A DNA stretch of 64,000 bases from Streptomyces sp. ICBB 8177 (lineage in GTDB: Bacteria > Actinomycetota > Actinomycetes > Streptomycetales > Streptomycetaceae): assembly GCF_003144095.1 (NCBI RefSeq), contig NZ_NSKH01000023.1:1-64000 (forward strand). Direction: 5' to 3'. Shown here piece after piece: positions 24,929 to 33,382 of this stretch (the stretch's first letter is position 1; every line of letters starts with the position of its first letter). Below the pieces are notes generated by a model that ran no database searches, was not told where the DNA came from, and saw only the letters and a program-made list of their open reading frames with translations. The position numbers and the translations under genes were made by a program.

Positions 24929-25557
24929 CGGAGTGTCACGTCTGCGCCGCTGCGCGGCTTGAGGGGCAGGGGGAGGGCTCCCGCGCTGCGCGCCCCGCTT
25001 GGTGGTCGTGTGCTGGGTGCTCTGGTGGTTTGCGGAGCTCTGCGGACCGGTGTTGGGGGTGTCACGTCTGCTCCGCTGTGCGGCTTGAGGGGCAGGAGGG
25101 GAGGGGCCAGGCGCTGTGCGCCGTGCTGAAGGCCGTGCGCTGCGCCCCGGCACGTCCTCCGCGGAATCGCTTGTCACCCCGTTGTCGATGACAAGGTTTT
25201 TCGGCACGCCTGGTTGACGGAAACCCTTGTCACCGGCAAGGGGGTGACAACTAATCCGCAGACCCATCACCCGCGACCCCGCCCGGCCCGGAGTCGGGCG
25301 CGCAGCGCACGACCGTCAAGCGGAGCGCGCAGCGCGCAAGCCCTCCCCTCCTGCCCTTCAAGCCGCGCAGCGGCGCAGACGCGACACTCCGCAACACCAC
25401 CGTGACCGCCTAACACACGACCACCAAGCGGGGCGCGCAGCGCAGGCACCTTCCCCTCCTGCCCCTCCTCAAGCCGCGCAGCGGCGCGGACGCGACACTC
25501 CGCCATCGCCCACCCGAGCACACAGCGCACGGCCGTCAAGCGGAGCGCGCAGCGCCG
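24929..25557. repeat. Array of five REP-like elements in opposed orientations
   Basis: A unit of about 90 bases, with landmarks GTGTCACGTCTGCGCCGCTG, then CGGCTTGAGGGGCAG and GCGCTGCGCGCCCCGCTTGG, occurs twice in forward orientation (24929-25018, 25055-25143), twice in reverse (25299-25392, 25414-25504) and once as a partial reverse copy (25520-25557). Each unit contains small palindromes such as GCCGCTGCGCGGC. The forward and reverse groups flank a central inverted repeat at about 25170-25251, so the whole 630 bases is a giant imperfect inverted repeat. The units look like repetitive extragenic palindromes. Confidence 0.8.
25170..25251. repeat. Central nested inverted repeat with two TTGTCA-N12-TGACAA hairpins
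   Basis: TTGTCA (25171-25176) pairs with TGACAA (25189-25194), and TTGTCA (25227-25232) pairs with TGACAA (25245-25250), giving two matching small palindromes. The two about 33-base arms (25170-25203 and 25219-25251) are themselves imperfect reverse complements of each other. The DNA can therefore form either two small hairpins or one long one. It is the symmetry centre of the surrounding repeat array. Confidence 0.75.
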
Positions 25558-25997
25558 GAACGCCCCGGCGCGGCACACCTGATGAGCATCCCGCCCGCAC
25601 GCTTCCGGGACCCGACCCGACCTGTGCCGCCCGGCGCCGATGCCGCGTGCCTGACGTGGCCGATCCGGTAGCAGCGCCCCGTAACTCCGCCTGAGCGCAG
25701 CGGCGTTGAAGTCACCCCCGCCTCGCCGTCGTCCGCGAGAACCCGCGCCGACGCCGTACCGGGCCCGCCGCCTCCCCGCGCCCCCATCCGCCCGGCGGCC
25801 CGGACCTGTCCGGGGAGACAACCCCCCTGCGAATGCGGAGGCCAGCGCCATGGGCCGGGGCCGGGTGGGTCGGAAGACTGTGAGGCGTCGGCGGACGGAG
25901 AACACACCGCGTGCCTGCGCGCGCAACCGCCTCCGCCACGCATCCCACGCGCCCGATCGAGGTGCCGGGCTGCCAAAGAACCGAGGGGGAGATTCCC

Positions 25998-27188
25998 ATG
26001 CGAAATCGCAGGATCGCCGTGTGCGCCGCAGTGGTGGCCCTGGCCGTGGGCACGGGCGGCGTCGCGCCCGCCGCGTTCGCCGTCGGGAAAGGCCCGGCGA
26101 GCGCCGCCGCGAAGGCGACCGTGCCCTACGGAGACGTGAACGGAATCCTGCGGCGGCTGACCACCGTTGACGGGGCGCCGGGAGCGCTGGCCGAGGTCAG
26201 CGGCGGGCACGGCCGGACGACGGTGCTGACCAGTGGCGTGGCGGACCTCGCCACCGGCGCGCCGATGGCCGCCGACAGCAGGTTCCGGATCGGGAGCATG
26301 ACGAAGATGTTCGTCGCCACGGTGCTGCTCCAACTCGTCGCCGAGCGCAAGGTCGGACTCGACGCCCCGATCGAGCGGTATCTGCCCGGTGTGGTGCGGG
26401 CCCACGGCAACGACGGCCGTGACATCACGGTGCGGCAACTGCTCCAGCACACCAGCGGGCTGCCCGACTATCTGGACTATCTCAGCCCGCAGACCGTCCT
26501 GTCCGATCCGCTGGCGCACTACAGCCCGAAGGATCTTCTGAAGCTCGCGCTGGCGCACCCTCCCGTGTTCGCACCAGGGACCGGGTGGAGCTACTCGAAC
26601 ACCGACTACGTGGTCGCCGGACTGCTCATCGAGGCCGTGACCGGTCATCCGTACGGCGAGGAGATCGACCGGCGCGTCATCGAACCGCTCGGCCTGCACG
26701 ACACCTCCGTCCCTGTGGACGCGTCAGCCATCCCCGGCACACACCCGCACGGGTACGCCGCGCCGACGGCTTCCGAACGGCTCGACGTGAGCGCGTTCGA
26801 CCCGTCGGTCGCGTACGCCTCCGGGGCCATGATCTCCAGCGGTGCGGACATGAACCGGTTCCTCGGCGCGCTTCTGGGAGGAAGGCTGCTGCCGCCCGCC
26901 GAGTTGCGGGCGATGCGGACCACGGTCCCGACCGGGGACGCGTCCGGGAGCGCGTACGGGCTGGGCCTGGAGAGCGTTCCGCTGCCGTGCGGCGGCCGGT
27001 TGTGGGGGCACGACGGCGGCATCCCGGGCTTCGAGACCATGAGTGGCGCAACGGCCGATGGGCGAGCGGCCACCGTGATGGTCGACCTCGATCCCGGCGG
27101 AACCGCCGCGCAGGACGCCGACATACAGAACGCCGTGGCCACGGCCCTGTGCGAACACACCGTTTCCCCGGCCCCTGAGCGGCACTGA
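25998..27188 (+). CDS. Secreted serine hydrolase of the beta-lactamase / DD-carboxypeptidase family
   Basis: A 396-residue exported penicillin-binding-type hydrolase. A signal peptide (residues 1-29, core AVCAAVVALAVGTGGVAP, cleavage after AFA) precedes the class C beta-lactamase/DD-peptidase fold. The catalytic SxxK is SMTK in FRIGSMTKMFVATVLLQ, the second motif is YSN in WSYSNTDYVVAGLL, and the third is HDGG in LWGHDGGIPGF. These match D-alanyl-D-alanine carboxypeptidases such as the Streptomyces R61 enzyme. The start at 25998 has GAGGGGGA upstream. It is convergent with the MFS gene, with only 30 bases between stops. Confidence 0.92.
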   Translation: MRNRRIAVCAAVVALAVGTGGVAPAAFAVGKGPASAAAKATVPYGDVNGILRRLTTVDGAPGALAEVSGGHGRTTVLTSGVADLATGAPMAADSRFRIGSMTKMFVATVLLQLVAERKVGLDAPIERYLPGVVRAHGNDGRDITVRQLLQHTSGLPDYLDYLSPQTVLSDPLAHYSPKDLLKLALAHPPVFAPGTGWSYSNTDYVVAGLLIEAVTGHPYGEEIDRRVIEPLGLHDTSVPVDASAIPGTHPHGYAAPTASERLDVSAFDPSVAYASGAMISSGADMNRFLGALLGGRLLPPAELRAMRTTVPTGDASGSAYGLGLESVPLPCGGRLWGHDGGIPGFETMSGATADGRAATVMVDLDPGGTAAQDADIQNAVATALCEHTVSPAPERH

Positions 27189-27218
27189 CGCGCCAACGGC
27201 CGCGGCCCTCATCGCGAG

Positions 27219-28616
27219 TCAACGGTGCCGTGCCCCGGTCGGTACGCACGTGGCCGCGAGGGCCGCCGCGGTGAGGTAGGCGACGGCACCGACGGCCATG
27301 CTGATCCGCAGGCCCGTGGCGTACGTCGTCGCCGTGGCCAGCAGTGTGCCGCCGAGCGCGACCCCGGCGGCGCTGCCGATCTGGCGGGTGGTGTTGAAGA
27401 CGGCGGAGGCCGTTCCGGCGTAACCGGCGGGGGCGGCCGTCATCACGGTGTTGGTGGAACCGGTCAGGGCGAACGAGGTGCCGAAGCCCGCGGCCATCAT
27501 CGGGGCCACCAGCAGCGCGTAGGCGGGAGCCGTTCCGGCGGCGGCCCACCCGGCCAGGCCCAGCGCCGCGAGGAGCATGCCGGTCACCACCAGCGGGCGG
27601 TGGCCGGTGCGGCGGGCCAGCCGCCCGGAGACGGCGGAGGCGAACATGGTCATGGCAACCGCGGGGAACAGGGCGAGGCCCGTGGTCAGGGCGCTGTAGC
27701 CGCGCTGCCGCTGGAAGTCCAGGCTCGCGGTGAACACCATGCCGTAGAAGCCGAAGTTGAACAGCAGGCCGATGACGGCGCCACCGCTCAACGCCCGTGA
27801 CCGCAGCAGCCCCAGGGGGAGCACGGGCGCGCGGGCCAGCCGCTCGCGTGCCGCGAAGGAGGCCGCGGCCAGGACCGCCAGCGCCGCCGTGAGCAGGACG
27901 AACGGATCGGACCAGCCGCGTCGGCCAGCCTCGTTGAGGGCCGCGGTGAGCAGGGCCACCATCGCCACGACCGCGCACTGCGCCGGCCAGTCCAGGGCCC
28001 GGGCGGCGTGCCGGGGCGAGGGGGCGACGCGGCGCAGGGTGAGCGCCAGGCACGCCGCGCCGACGGGCAGGTTGACGAGGAACACCCATCGCCAGCCGAC
28101 CGTGCTGACCAGCAGCCCGCCGAGCAGGGGCCCGGCGGACGCGGCCACGCCGGCCATCGAGCCCCACAGGCCGAAGGCGCGCGAGCGGATGTCCGGCTCC
28201 GGGTAGGCCTGTTGGAGCAGGGCGAGCGAGCCGGGCACGATCAGCGCCGCGCCCGCTCCCTCCGTCAGTCTCGCGCCGACGAGGAAGGGGGTGGTGGGAG
28301 CCAGCGCGCACGCGGCCGAGGCGAGGGTGAAGACCGCGACGCCCCAGCAGAAGACCCGCCGGTTGCCGAGCCGGTCACCGAGCGCGCCGCCGGTCAGCAG
28401 CAGTCCGGCGAAGACCAGGGTGTACCCGTCGGTGATCCACTGGATTCCGGTGAGGGTCGCGCCCAGCTCCCGGCCCACCACCGGCACGGCCACGTTGATG
28501 ATCGTCACGTCGAGGATCACCATGAAGTACCCGGTGCACACGGCCAGCAGCGGTGCCCAGGACCGCCGTCGCGCCGCCGGGGGGCGCGGCGACCGCCGCC
28601 CCGGCTCGGTGGTCAT
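27219..28616 (-). CDS. MFS transporter, DHA2 (14-helix) drug exporter type
   Basis: A 465-residue efflux transporter. Motif A is GGALGDRLGNRRVFCWGV, the first helix is FMVILDVTIINVAVPVVG (motif D1 of the DHA2 family), motif C is in GPLLGGLLVSTVGWRWVFLVNLPVG, and about 14 helices are predicted. These proteins export drugs or dyes with proton antiport. The ATG at 28616 overlaps the DUF2252 stop (ATGA), so the pair is translated in a coupled way. This links an unusual kinase-like DUF2252 protein with an exporter. No dedicated regulator is adjacent. Confidence 0.93.
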   Translation of the reverse strand: MTTEPGRRSPRPPAARRRSWAPLLAVCTGYFMVILDVTIINVAVPVVGRELGATLTGIQWITDGYTLVFAGLLLTGGALGDRLGNRRVFCWGVAVFTLASAACALAPTTPFLVGARLTEGAGAALIVPGSLALLQQAYPEPDIRSRAFGLWGSMAGVAASAGPLLGGLLVSTVGWRWVFLVNLPVGAACLALTLRRVAPSPRHAARALDWPAQCAVVAMVALLTAALNEAGRRGWSDPFVLLTAALAVLAAASFAARERLARAPVLPLGLLRSRALSGGAVIGLLFNFGFYGMVFTASLDFQRQRGYSALTTGLALFPAVAMTMFASAVSGRLARRTGHRPLVVTGMLLAALGLAGWAAAGTAPAYALLVAPMMAAGFGTSFALTGSTNTVMTAAPAGYAGTASAVFNTTRQIGSAAGVALGGTLLATATTYATGLRISMAVGAVAYLTAAALAATCVPTGARHR

Positions 28617-30031
28617 GCGGCTTCTGCGGGAAGCCGTCCGGCCCTGATGGAGTCGAGCAGCGCCTGGTGGTCCTTCTCGTTCTGGTCCGCGTACAGTTCG
28701 GCGAACGTCGTCAGCGCGCGGTCGAAGACGTCGCCGCCGCCCAGGTAGGCCGCGATGGCGACGCGGTCGCCGGACCTGGCATGGGCGCGGGCCAGGGTGG
28801 CGCCGCACGCGCGGCCGAAGAGGGCCATGCGTGCCGGTGGCATGGTCTCGGTCTCCGCGATGCCCTTCCAGTCGCGCAACTGCCGTATATAGAAGTCCCG
28901 TTGGTGGCCGTCGATGCCCTGGACGCGTTCCCATCCGAGGAAGATGTCGCTGGTCGCCTGCATGAGCCGCTGGCCCGCGACCACCCGTTCGCCCTGCGTC
29001 TCATAACGCGGGGCCCCGGCGTAGGGCGCGAGCACGGACTCGTCGGCCTCCTTGGCCTGGAGGAACAGCGGATCCTCGGCGTCCTTGCCGAGCATCAGGA
29101 TGATCCAGCACCGGGTCCCCACGCTGCCCACGCCGACGACCTTGCGGGCCGCGTCGGCGTACCGGTAACCCTCCAGCAGGTAGCGGCGGTCCGATTGCAG
29201 GGTGTGGCCGTAGCGCTCGACCAGGTCGCCGAGCGCGGCCTCCAGCGCGTCGCGCGGCGCCTCGGGGAGAAGGTCCGCGAGGCGGGTGAGCAGCGGTGGG
29301 TCGGGGGCGATCTGGCGTCGTCCGTCGACGACGCGGGTGAGCTTGTCGAAGGCCTGAAGGGTGTCGCGGGCGCGGGCCTTCTTCCTGGCGCGCCGCCATC
29401 GGTCGTGGTCCGCGGCGCTGAGCTCGGGGGCGAACTGGTCCAGCAACTCGTCCGCGTCCAGGTGCGTGTACCAGACGTCGAGGTCGCCCAACTCGGCCAG
29501 GGCGCGCATGCGCCGGCGGTACGCCCACACGGCGGCACGTACCACGGACGCCCGTTCCTTGGTGGAGAAGCCGTTGGCACGGCCCGCGATGACCAAGCTG
29601 GCCGACAGTCGCTTGACGTCCCATTCCCACGGCCCGGGCAGTGTCTCGTCGAAGTCGTTGATGTCGAACATCAGGTGGCGCTCCGGCGAGGCCAGCAGCC
29701 GGAAGTTCAGGCAGTGGGCGTCGCCGCACAACTGCGCGGTGATGCCGGTGCGCGGCGTACCGGCGAGGTCGGCCGCCATGATCGCGGCGGCACCCCGGTA
29801 GAAGCGGAACGGCGACTCGCTCATGCGGCCGTAGCGGATCGGCACGAGCTCCGGCAGCCGCTTCGCCGACTGGGCGCGGATGATCTCCATGGGATCCCGG
29901 CGCTGCGGCGTGGGCCGGAACTCGGCGTGGCTGGAGCGGGGCGCGACGGACCGCGCGGCCTTGCCCCGCGCCACGCGCTCCTGTGGAGTGAGGTGGCGGT
30001 GCCGGTCACCGGACGGATGCTGGTCGCTCAT
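28613..30031 (-). CDS. DUF2252 domain-containing protein
   Basis: A 472-residue soluble protein. Family landmarks include RYGRMSESPFRFYRGAAAIM, the QLCGDAHCLNF and FDINDFDETLPGPWEWDVKRL blocks, VVGVGSVGTRCWIILMLG and GWERVQGIDGHQRDFYIRQL. The GDAHxxNF and FDxNDFDE sequences resemble the catalytic and metal-binding loops of the protein-kinase-like/aminoglycoside phosphotransferase fold, so a small-molecule kinase function is likely but unproven. I start at the ATG at 30031, which has GGAG 9 bases upstream; a GTG three codons earlier is possible. It is the first gene of a coupled pair with a DHA2 exporter. Confidence 0.9.
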   Translation of the reverse strand: MSDQHPSGDRHRHLTPQERVARGKAARSVAPRSSHAEFRPTPQRRDPMEIIRAQSAKRLPELVPIRYGRMSESPFRFYRGAAAIMAADLAGTPRTGITAQLCGDAHCLNFRLLASPERHLMFDINDFDETLPGPWEWDVKRLSASLVIAGRANGFSTKERASVVRAAVWAYRRRMRALAELGDLDVWYTHLDADELLDQFAPELSAADHDRWRRARKKARARDTLQAFDKLTRVVDGRRQIAPDPPLLTRLADLLPEAPRDALEAALGDLVERYGHTLQSDRRYLLEGYRYADAARKVVGVGSVGTRCWIILMLGKDAEDPLFLQAKEADESVLAPYAGAPRYETQGERVVAGQRLMQATSDIFLGWERVQGIDGHQRDFYIRQLRDWKGIAETETMPPARMALFGRACGATLARAHARSGDRVAIAAYLGGGDVFDRALTTFAELYADQNEKDHQALLDSIRAGRLPAEAA

Positions 30032-30130
30032 GGCTGACACTCCACGGTGCCGCCGCCGTGCGGGGGCGTCGGCGACGACGCGAGACGGCCGGACCTTCGT
30101 TCACAACGTAACGCGGTGTCCGGAGCTCTG

Positions 30131-30928
30131 CTACCCGGCGGACGGGGTCACGCCGTGGCCGTCCACACACCGGCCCACGAGGTCCAGCAGGACGGCTCCG
30201 TACGGGGTCATGGAGCCGTCGATCCGCAGGCGCCTCCAGCGGCCGGTCCCGGTGCGGATCTCCAGGGGGCGGGGCGGGACGAGGAAGCGGGAGTGGGGGC
30301 GCCGCAGGTGTGACCACGGGTGGAAGGCGCCGTCCACGGTCAGTCCCGCCGTGGACAGAACGTATGCGCCGAAGGCGACCGAACCCGTGCTCTCCAACTG
30401 CTCGCGCGCACGGGGCGCTTCGGCCGCGTCGGCCAACCGCGAGACGACGTCCGCCTCACGGGGGTTGGTCAGGTGGTGGATCTCCCGCCCGTCGCGCGTC
30501 GTCAGCCTCAGATGGCGGGTGGTGAACTGCTGGTTGGAGCTGGAGGTGGTCGTCCAGTCGTGGACGAGGACGTCGTGCCAGGCGAACGCCTCGACGTCGT
30601 CCTGGGTCTCGAGGATCAGCCCCTGGGGGAAACAGTGCAGTCCCGGTGCGAACGGTCGCTCCGCCCGGCGGTCGTACCACCACGTGACCAGCACGACCGG
30701 CGGAACGGCCGAGAGCAGGCCGTAGCCCACCAGGTGCGCGGTCGCGGGCCAGGGTAACGGCAGGCCCAGCACCAGGCCGGGAACGGCCAGCAGTACGGCG
30801 AGGCAACCGCCGACGACTTCCGGGACCTTGAAGGGCCGGACCGTCACGCTGGTGACGGGTGCCCCGAACCCGCGATCGCCGGCGACCCGCAACACCCGTG
30901 CCGTCGGCTCCACTTGGGACCTGCTCAT
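30131..30928 (-). CDS. Membrane protein with PH-like domain, function unknown
   Basis: A 265-residue protein with two adjacent membrane helices (about residues 38-80, CLAVLLAVPGLVLGL and YGLLSAVPPVVLVTW) followed by a soluble domain. The pattern GLHCFPQGLILETQDDVEAF-AWHDV is reminiscent of the bacterial PH-like fold in which a strand with a Trp-containing W/HDV turn recurs, and it is similar to streptomycete proteins that are only described as hypothetical. A second soluble stretch (FHPWSHLRRPHSRFLVP) could be a repeat of the same fold. No enzymatic motif is visible. It stands upstream of, and divergent from, the GNAT gene. Confidence 0.75.
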   Translation of the reverse strand: MSRSQVEPTARVLRVAGDRGFGAPVTSVTVRPFKVPEVVGGCLAVLLAVPGLVLGLPLPWPATAHLVGYGLLSAVPPVVLVTWWYDRRAERPFAPGLHCFPQGLILETQDDVEAFAWHDVLVHDWTTTSSSNQQFTTRHLRLTTRDGREIHHLTNPREADVVSRLADAAEAPRAREQLESTGSVAFGAYVLSTAGLTVDGAFHPWSHLRRPHSRFLVPPRPLEIRTGTGRWRRLRIDGSMTPYGAVLLDLVGRCVDGHGVTPSAG

Positions 30929-31086
30929 CGTTGCCCCCTGTCCGGCGAACCACCCGAGGCCCGAGCGATGCGCCCAGTGTGGCCCGCCCCGCCGCCCGCG
31001 TGCCAGCCCCGGACGGCGCCCTGGCGCACGGCGGGGCCACCGAAAACCGGGTGCGCGAAGGCGGGGTGGTGGTGTGGCATCGGGGC

Positions 31087-31950
31087 ATGACGATGGTGTT
31101 GGAGACGCCCGGAGTCGGTGGGCTGGACGAGGCTGTCGACGCGCTGCGCGGGTGGCAGGACGACGGGGCGCCGACGCAGCTGCATCCTGGCGACCTGGGC
31201 TGGTTCCGGCGGTTCGGCGCCGAGGCGACCGGGGCCGCGGTGCGGACCTGGCGCCGGGACGGGCGGATCGTCGCGGTGGGACTGCTGGACGGGGCCACGC
31301 TGTTGCGGATGACGGTCGCGCCGGACGTCCGGCGGGACGAGGAACTGGCCCGGCGGATCGTTGAGGACGTGGCCGATCCGCGGCGCGGTGTGCTGGGGGA
31401 GGGGCAGGCGTTCGTCGAGGCGCCGACAGGCTCCCTGGTCCAGGACCTGCTGACCGAAGCGGGCTGGGAGCCCGACGAGCCGTGGACGCCGTTGCGCCGT
31501 GACCTGACCGAGCCGGTGGGTGACCCGGGCGTACGCGTCGAGGTGGTCGGGCCGGAGCGGGTGGACGCGCGAGTCGCCGTGCAGCGTGCCGCGTTCGACC
31601 GGTCGACGTTCACGCGGGAGCGCTGGGAGGCGATGGCCGCCTGGTCGCCGTACGCGCGGGCCCGGGACCTGCTCGCCTACGACGACCGGGGTGAGGCGGT
31701 GGCGGCGGTGTGGTCGGCCGGTCCCGGCAGGCCGGGGCTGATCGAGCCGATGGGGGTGCACCGGGACCACCGCGGTCTGGGGTTCGGCGTGGCGATCACG
31801 GTCGCGGGGGCGGCGGCGCTGCGGGAGTTGGGCTCCTCCAGCGTCATCGTGTGCACCCCGAGCGCGAACGCCGCCGCGATCGCCACGTACACCTCGGCCG
31901 GTCTGCGGCCCGGTCCGGAGGTCCGGGACCGGCGCCGGGACGACGCGTAG
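31087..31950 (+). CDS. GNAT family N-acetyltransferase
   Basis: A 287-residue protein made of two GNAT-like halves. The C-terminal half has the canonical acetyl-CoA-binding segment IEPMGVHRDHRGLGFGVAIT (equivalent to V..xRxxGxG) and a final SVIVCTPSANAAAIATYTSAGLRP strand-helix typical of the fold. The N-terminal half (residues 20-130) is a degenerate copy without a clear pyrophosphate loop. The acceptor substrate is unknown. I start at the ATG at 31087; in-frame GTG codons up to 15 bases upstream are possible alternatives. It is convergent with map, with a 31-bp duplication between. Confidence 0.85.
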   Translation: MTMVLETPGVGGLDEAVDALRGWQDDGAPTQLHPGDLGWFRRFGAEATGAAVRTWRRDGRIVAVGLLDGATLLRMTVAPDVRRDEELARRIVEDVADPRRGVLGEGQAFVEAPTGSLVQDLLTEAGWEPDEPWTPLRRDLTEPVGDPGVRVEVVGPERVDARVAVQRAAFDRSTFTRERWEAMAAWSPYARARDLLAYDDRGEAVAAVWSAGPGRPGLIEPMGVHRDHRGLGFGVAITVAGAAALRELGSSSVIVCTPSANAAAIATYTSAGLRPGPEVRDRRRDDA

Positions 31951-32012
31951 GCGGGTCAGGGCAGGGTGAGGACGGGCGGGCGCGGGTCAGGGCAGGGTGA
32001 GGACGCGGGGGC
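31951..32012. repeat. 31-bp tandem duplication covering the 3' end of map
   Basis: Two adjacent copies of 31 bases (31951-31981 and 31982-32012) share the first 24 bases exactly (GCGGGTCAGGGCAGGGTGAG and four more). The inner copy contains the last codons and stop of map (VLTLP-stop on the minus strand) and the outer copy repeats them as non-coding DNA. Confidence 0.85.
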
Positions 32013-32754
32013 CTTCCTCGGTGACGGCGATGGTGTGCTCGATGTGGGCGGCCCGGCTGCCGTCGGTCGTGCGCAAGGTCCAACCGTCCACGTCCGTGCG
32101 GTACTTGTCGCGTCCTCCGGCCATCAGCATGGGCTCGATGGCGAGCGCGAGACCGTGGCGCAGGGGGAAGCCCCGGCCGGGGCGGCCGCGGTTGGGGACG
32201 TGGGGGTCCTCGTGCATGTGGCGGCCGATCCCGTGGCCGCCGAAGTCGGACGGCATGCCGCAGGCCGCCTCGCGGGCGACCGCGTCGATGGCGTGCGAGA
32301 TGTCGCCGACGCGGTGGCCGACGGTGGCCGCGGCGATGCCCGCGTCCAGGGCCCGCTGGGTGGCGGCGATGAGTTCGAGGTCGGCGGGGCGCGGGGTGCC
32401 GACGGTGAAGCTGATCGCCGCGTCGCCGGTCCAGCCGTCGAGTTCGGCTCCGCAGTCGACGCTGACCAGGTCGCCGTCGCGCAGACGGTAGTCGTCCGGG
32501 ATGCCGTGCGCGACGGCGTCGTTGACCGAGGCGCAGATCACGCCGGGGAAGGGGGTCGGCGCGAAGGAGGGCCGGTAGCCCAGGAACGGCGAGCGTGCGC
32601 CGGCGTCGTCCAGGACGGCGCGGGCGGCCGCGTCCAGCTCGCGCAGGCGGGTGCCCACGGCAGCCGCCGCGCGGGCCGCCGCGAGCGCGTTGGCCACGAC
32701 CCGCCCGGCCTCGCGCATCGCCTCCAGTGCCATGTCGGTCTTGATCTCCACCAT
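31987..32754 (-). CDS. map: Type I methionyl aminopeptidase
   Basis: Removes the initiator methionine from nascent proteins; a 255-residue pita-bread-fold metalloenzyme. The five metal ligands are readable: two Asp in VSVDCGAELDGWTGDAA, His in GHGIGRHMHEDP, Glu in AIEPM and Glu in IEHTI. The substrate-site His is in VAHGIPDD. The start at ATG 32754 has GAGGAG upstream. Streptomycetes usually carry more than one map; this one is divergent from a small XRE regulator across a strong palindrome and so looks like a regulated paralogue, not the ribosomal-operon copy. Its 3' end is duplicated immediately downstream. Confidence 0.94.
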   Translation of the reverse strand: MVEIKTDMALEAMREAGRVVANALAAARAAAAVGTRLRELDAAARAVLDDAGARSPFLGYRPSFAPTPFPGVICASVNDAVAHGIPDDYRLRDGDLVSVDCGAELDGWTGDAAISFTVGTPRPADLELIAATQRALDAGIAAATVGHRVGDISHAIDAVAREAACGMPSDFGGHGIGRHMHEDPHVPNRGRPGRGFPLRHGLALAIEPMLMAGGRDKYRTDVDGWTLRTTDGSRAAHIEHTIAVTEEGPRVLTLP

Positions 32755-32789
32755 GTGCGTGACTCCTCGCGGCGCGGGCGCTGTGCCCA

Positions 32790-32811
32790 ATACTTATACC
32801 GGTATTAGTAT
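32790..32811. promoter_or_regulatory. 22-bp near-perfect palindrome, operator between map and XRE gene
   Basis: ATACTTATACC (32790-32800) is followed at once by GGTATTAGTAT (32801-32811); 10 of 11 positions are complementary. It is strikingly AT-rich for this genome, lies 7 bases before the XRE start and 35 bases before the map start, and would overlap both promoters. The adjacent XRE protein is the obvious candidate binder. Confidence 0.8.
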
Positions 32812-32818
32812 CACGGTC

Positions 32819-33133
32819 ATGGTGAGAGTTCCTTTGAGCCCGTGGGAGCGGCTACGCGGCGAGCGCTTCGGCGCCCTGATCCGCCAGGCCCGGGGCGAGC
32901 GCAGCATGGTCGAGGTGGCGGCGGCGGCCGGGGTGTCCGCCGAGACCCTCCGCAAGATCGAGACGGGTCGGGCCCCGACCCCGGCCTTCTTCACCGTGGC
33001 GGCCCTCGCGCACGCGCTGGACGTGTCCCTGGACGACCTCGCGGTGGCGTGTGCGGAGGCCTGCGCGGAGGGCGTCGACGCGGCGGAGGGGACGGAAGGG
33101 GCCGGCGGCGGAGGGCGGGCCATGTCGGCGTGA
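32819..33133 (+). CDS. Small XRE-family helix-turn-helix regulator
   Basis: A 104-residue DNA-binding protein. The helix-turn-helix occupies residues 14-75: FGALIRQARGERSMVEVAAA, then AGVSAETLRKIETGR (recognition helix) and TVAALAHALDVSLDDLA. The C-terminal 30 residues are acidic and Gly/Ala-rich. Its ATG at 32819 sits 7 bases after the palindrome, leaving no room for a normal ribosome site, so the transcript may be leaderless or start within the operator. Divergence from map and the shared operator indicate that it controls itself and map. Confidence 0.9.
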   Translation: MVRVPLSPWERLRGERFGALIRQARGERSMVEVAAAAGVSAETLRKIETGRAPTPAFFTVAALAHALDVSLDDLAVACAEACAEGVDAAEGTEGAGGGGRAMSA

Positions 33134-33382
33134 CGGCCGCGGGTTCGGGCGGTCGCGGTGAGCGCGGGCGGCGCCTCGGGCTCTGGGGTGGCTCCCGTGC
33201 AGAAGGCTCTCGTACGGACGGCTCGTACGGGTGGCGTGGGCTCCCGTACAGATCAAGTATCCCAACGCCACGACGTGCGTGTCACCGTCTTCCGGGATGA
33301 TCTTTTGTGGTGATTCGCGCCTTTAGGGTTGCGCTGGGCCGCGGATGACGAACGCGGCCGTCGATCCGACCTTGGAGTGGGG
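33134..33382. other. 250-base intergenic interval
   Basis: No gene seen. It contains repeated CTCGTACGG/GCTCCCGTAC motifs around 33205-33250 and an AT-richer patch (33290-33325) that may hold the promoter of the DUF6624 gene. Confidence 0.4.

Larger units (their letters stand above)
24821..25997. other. 1.2-kb intergenic region dominated by repeats
   Basis: Apart from the repeat array (24929-25557) and its central hairpins, no gene can be supported. Long open frames on both strands are translations of the repeats themselves. The last 430 bases before the beta-lactamase-fold gene show no repeats or gene and should contain that gene's promoter. Confidence 0.6.

Noticed and set aside
25267-25926. 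219-codon minus-strand frame in the repeat array
   Set aside because: It is a translation of the repeats themselves (recurring AECRVRAAARLE-like blocks), not a protein.
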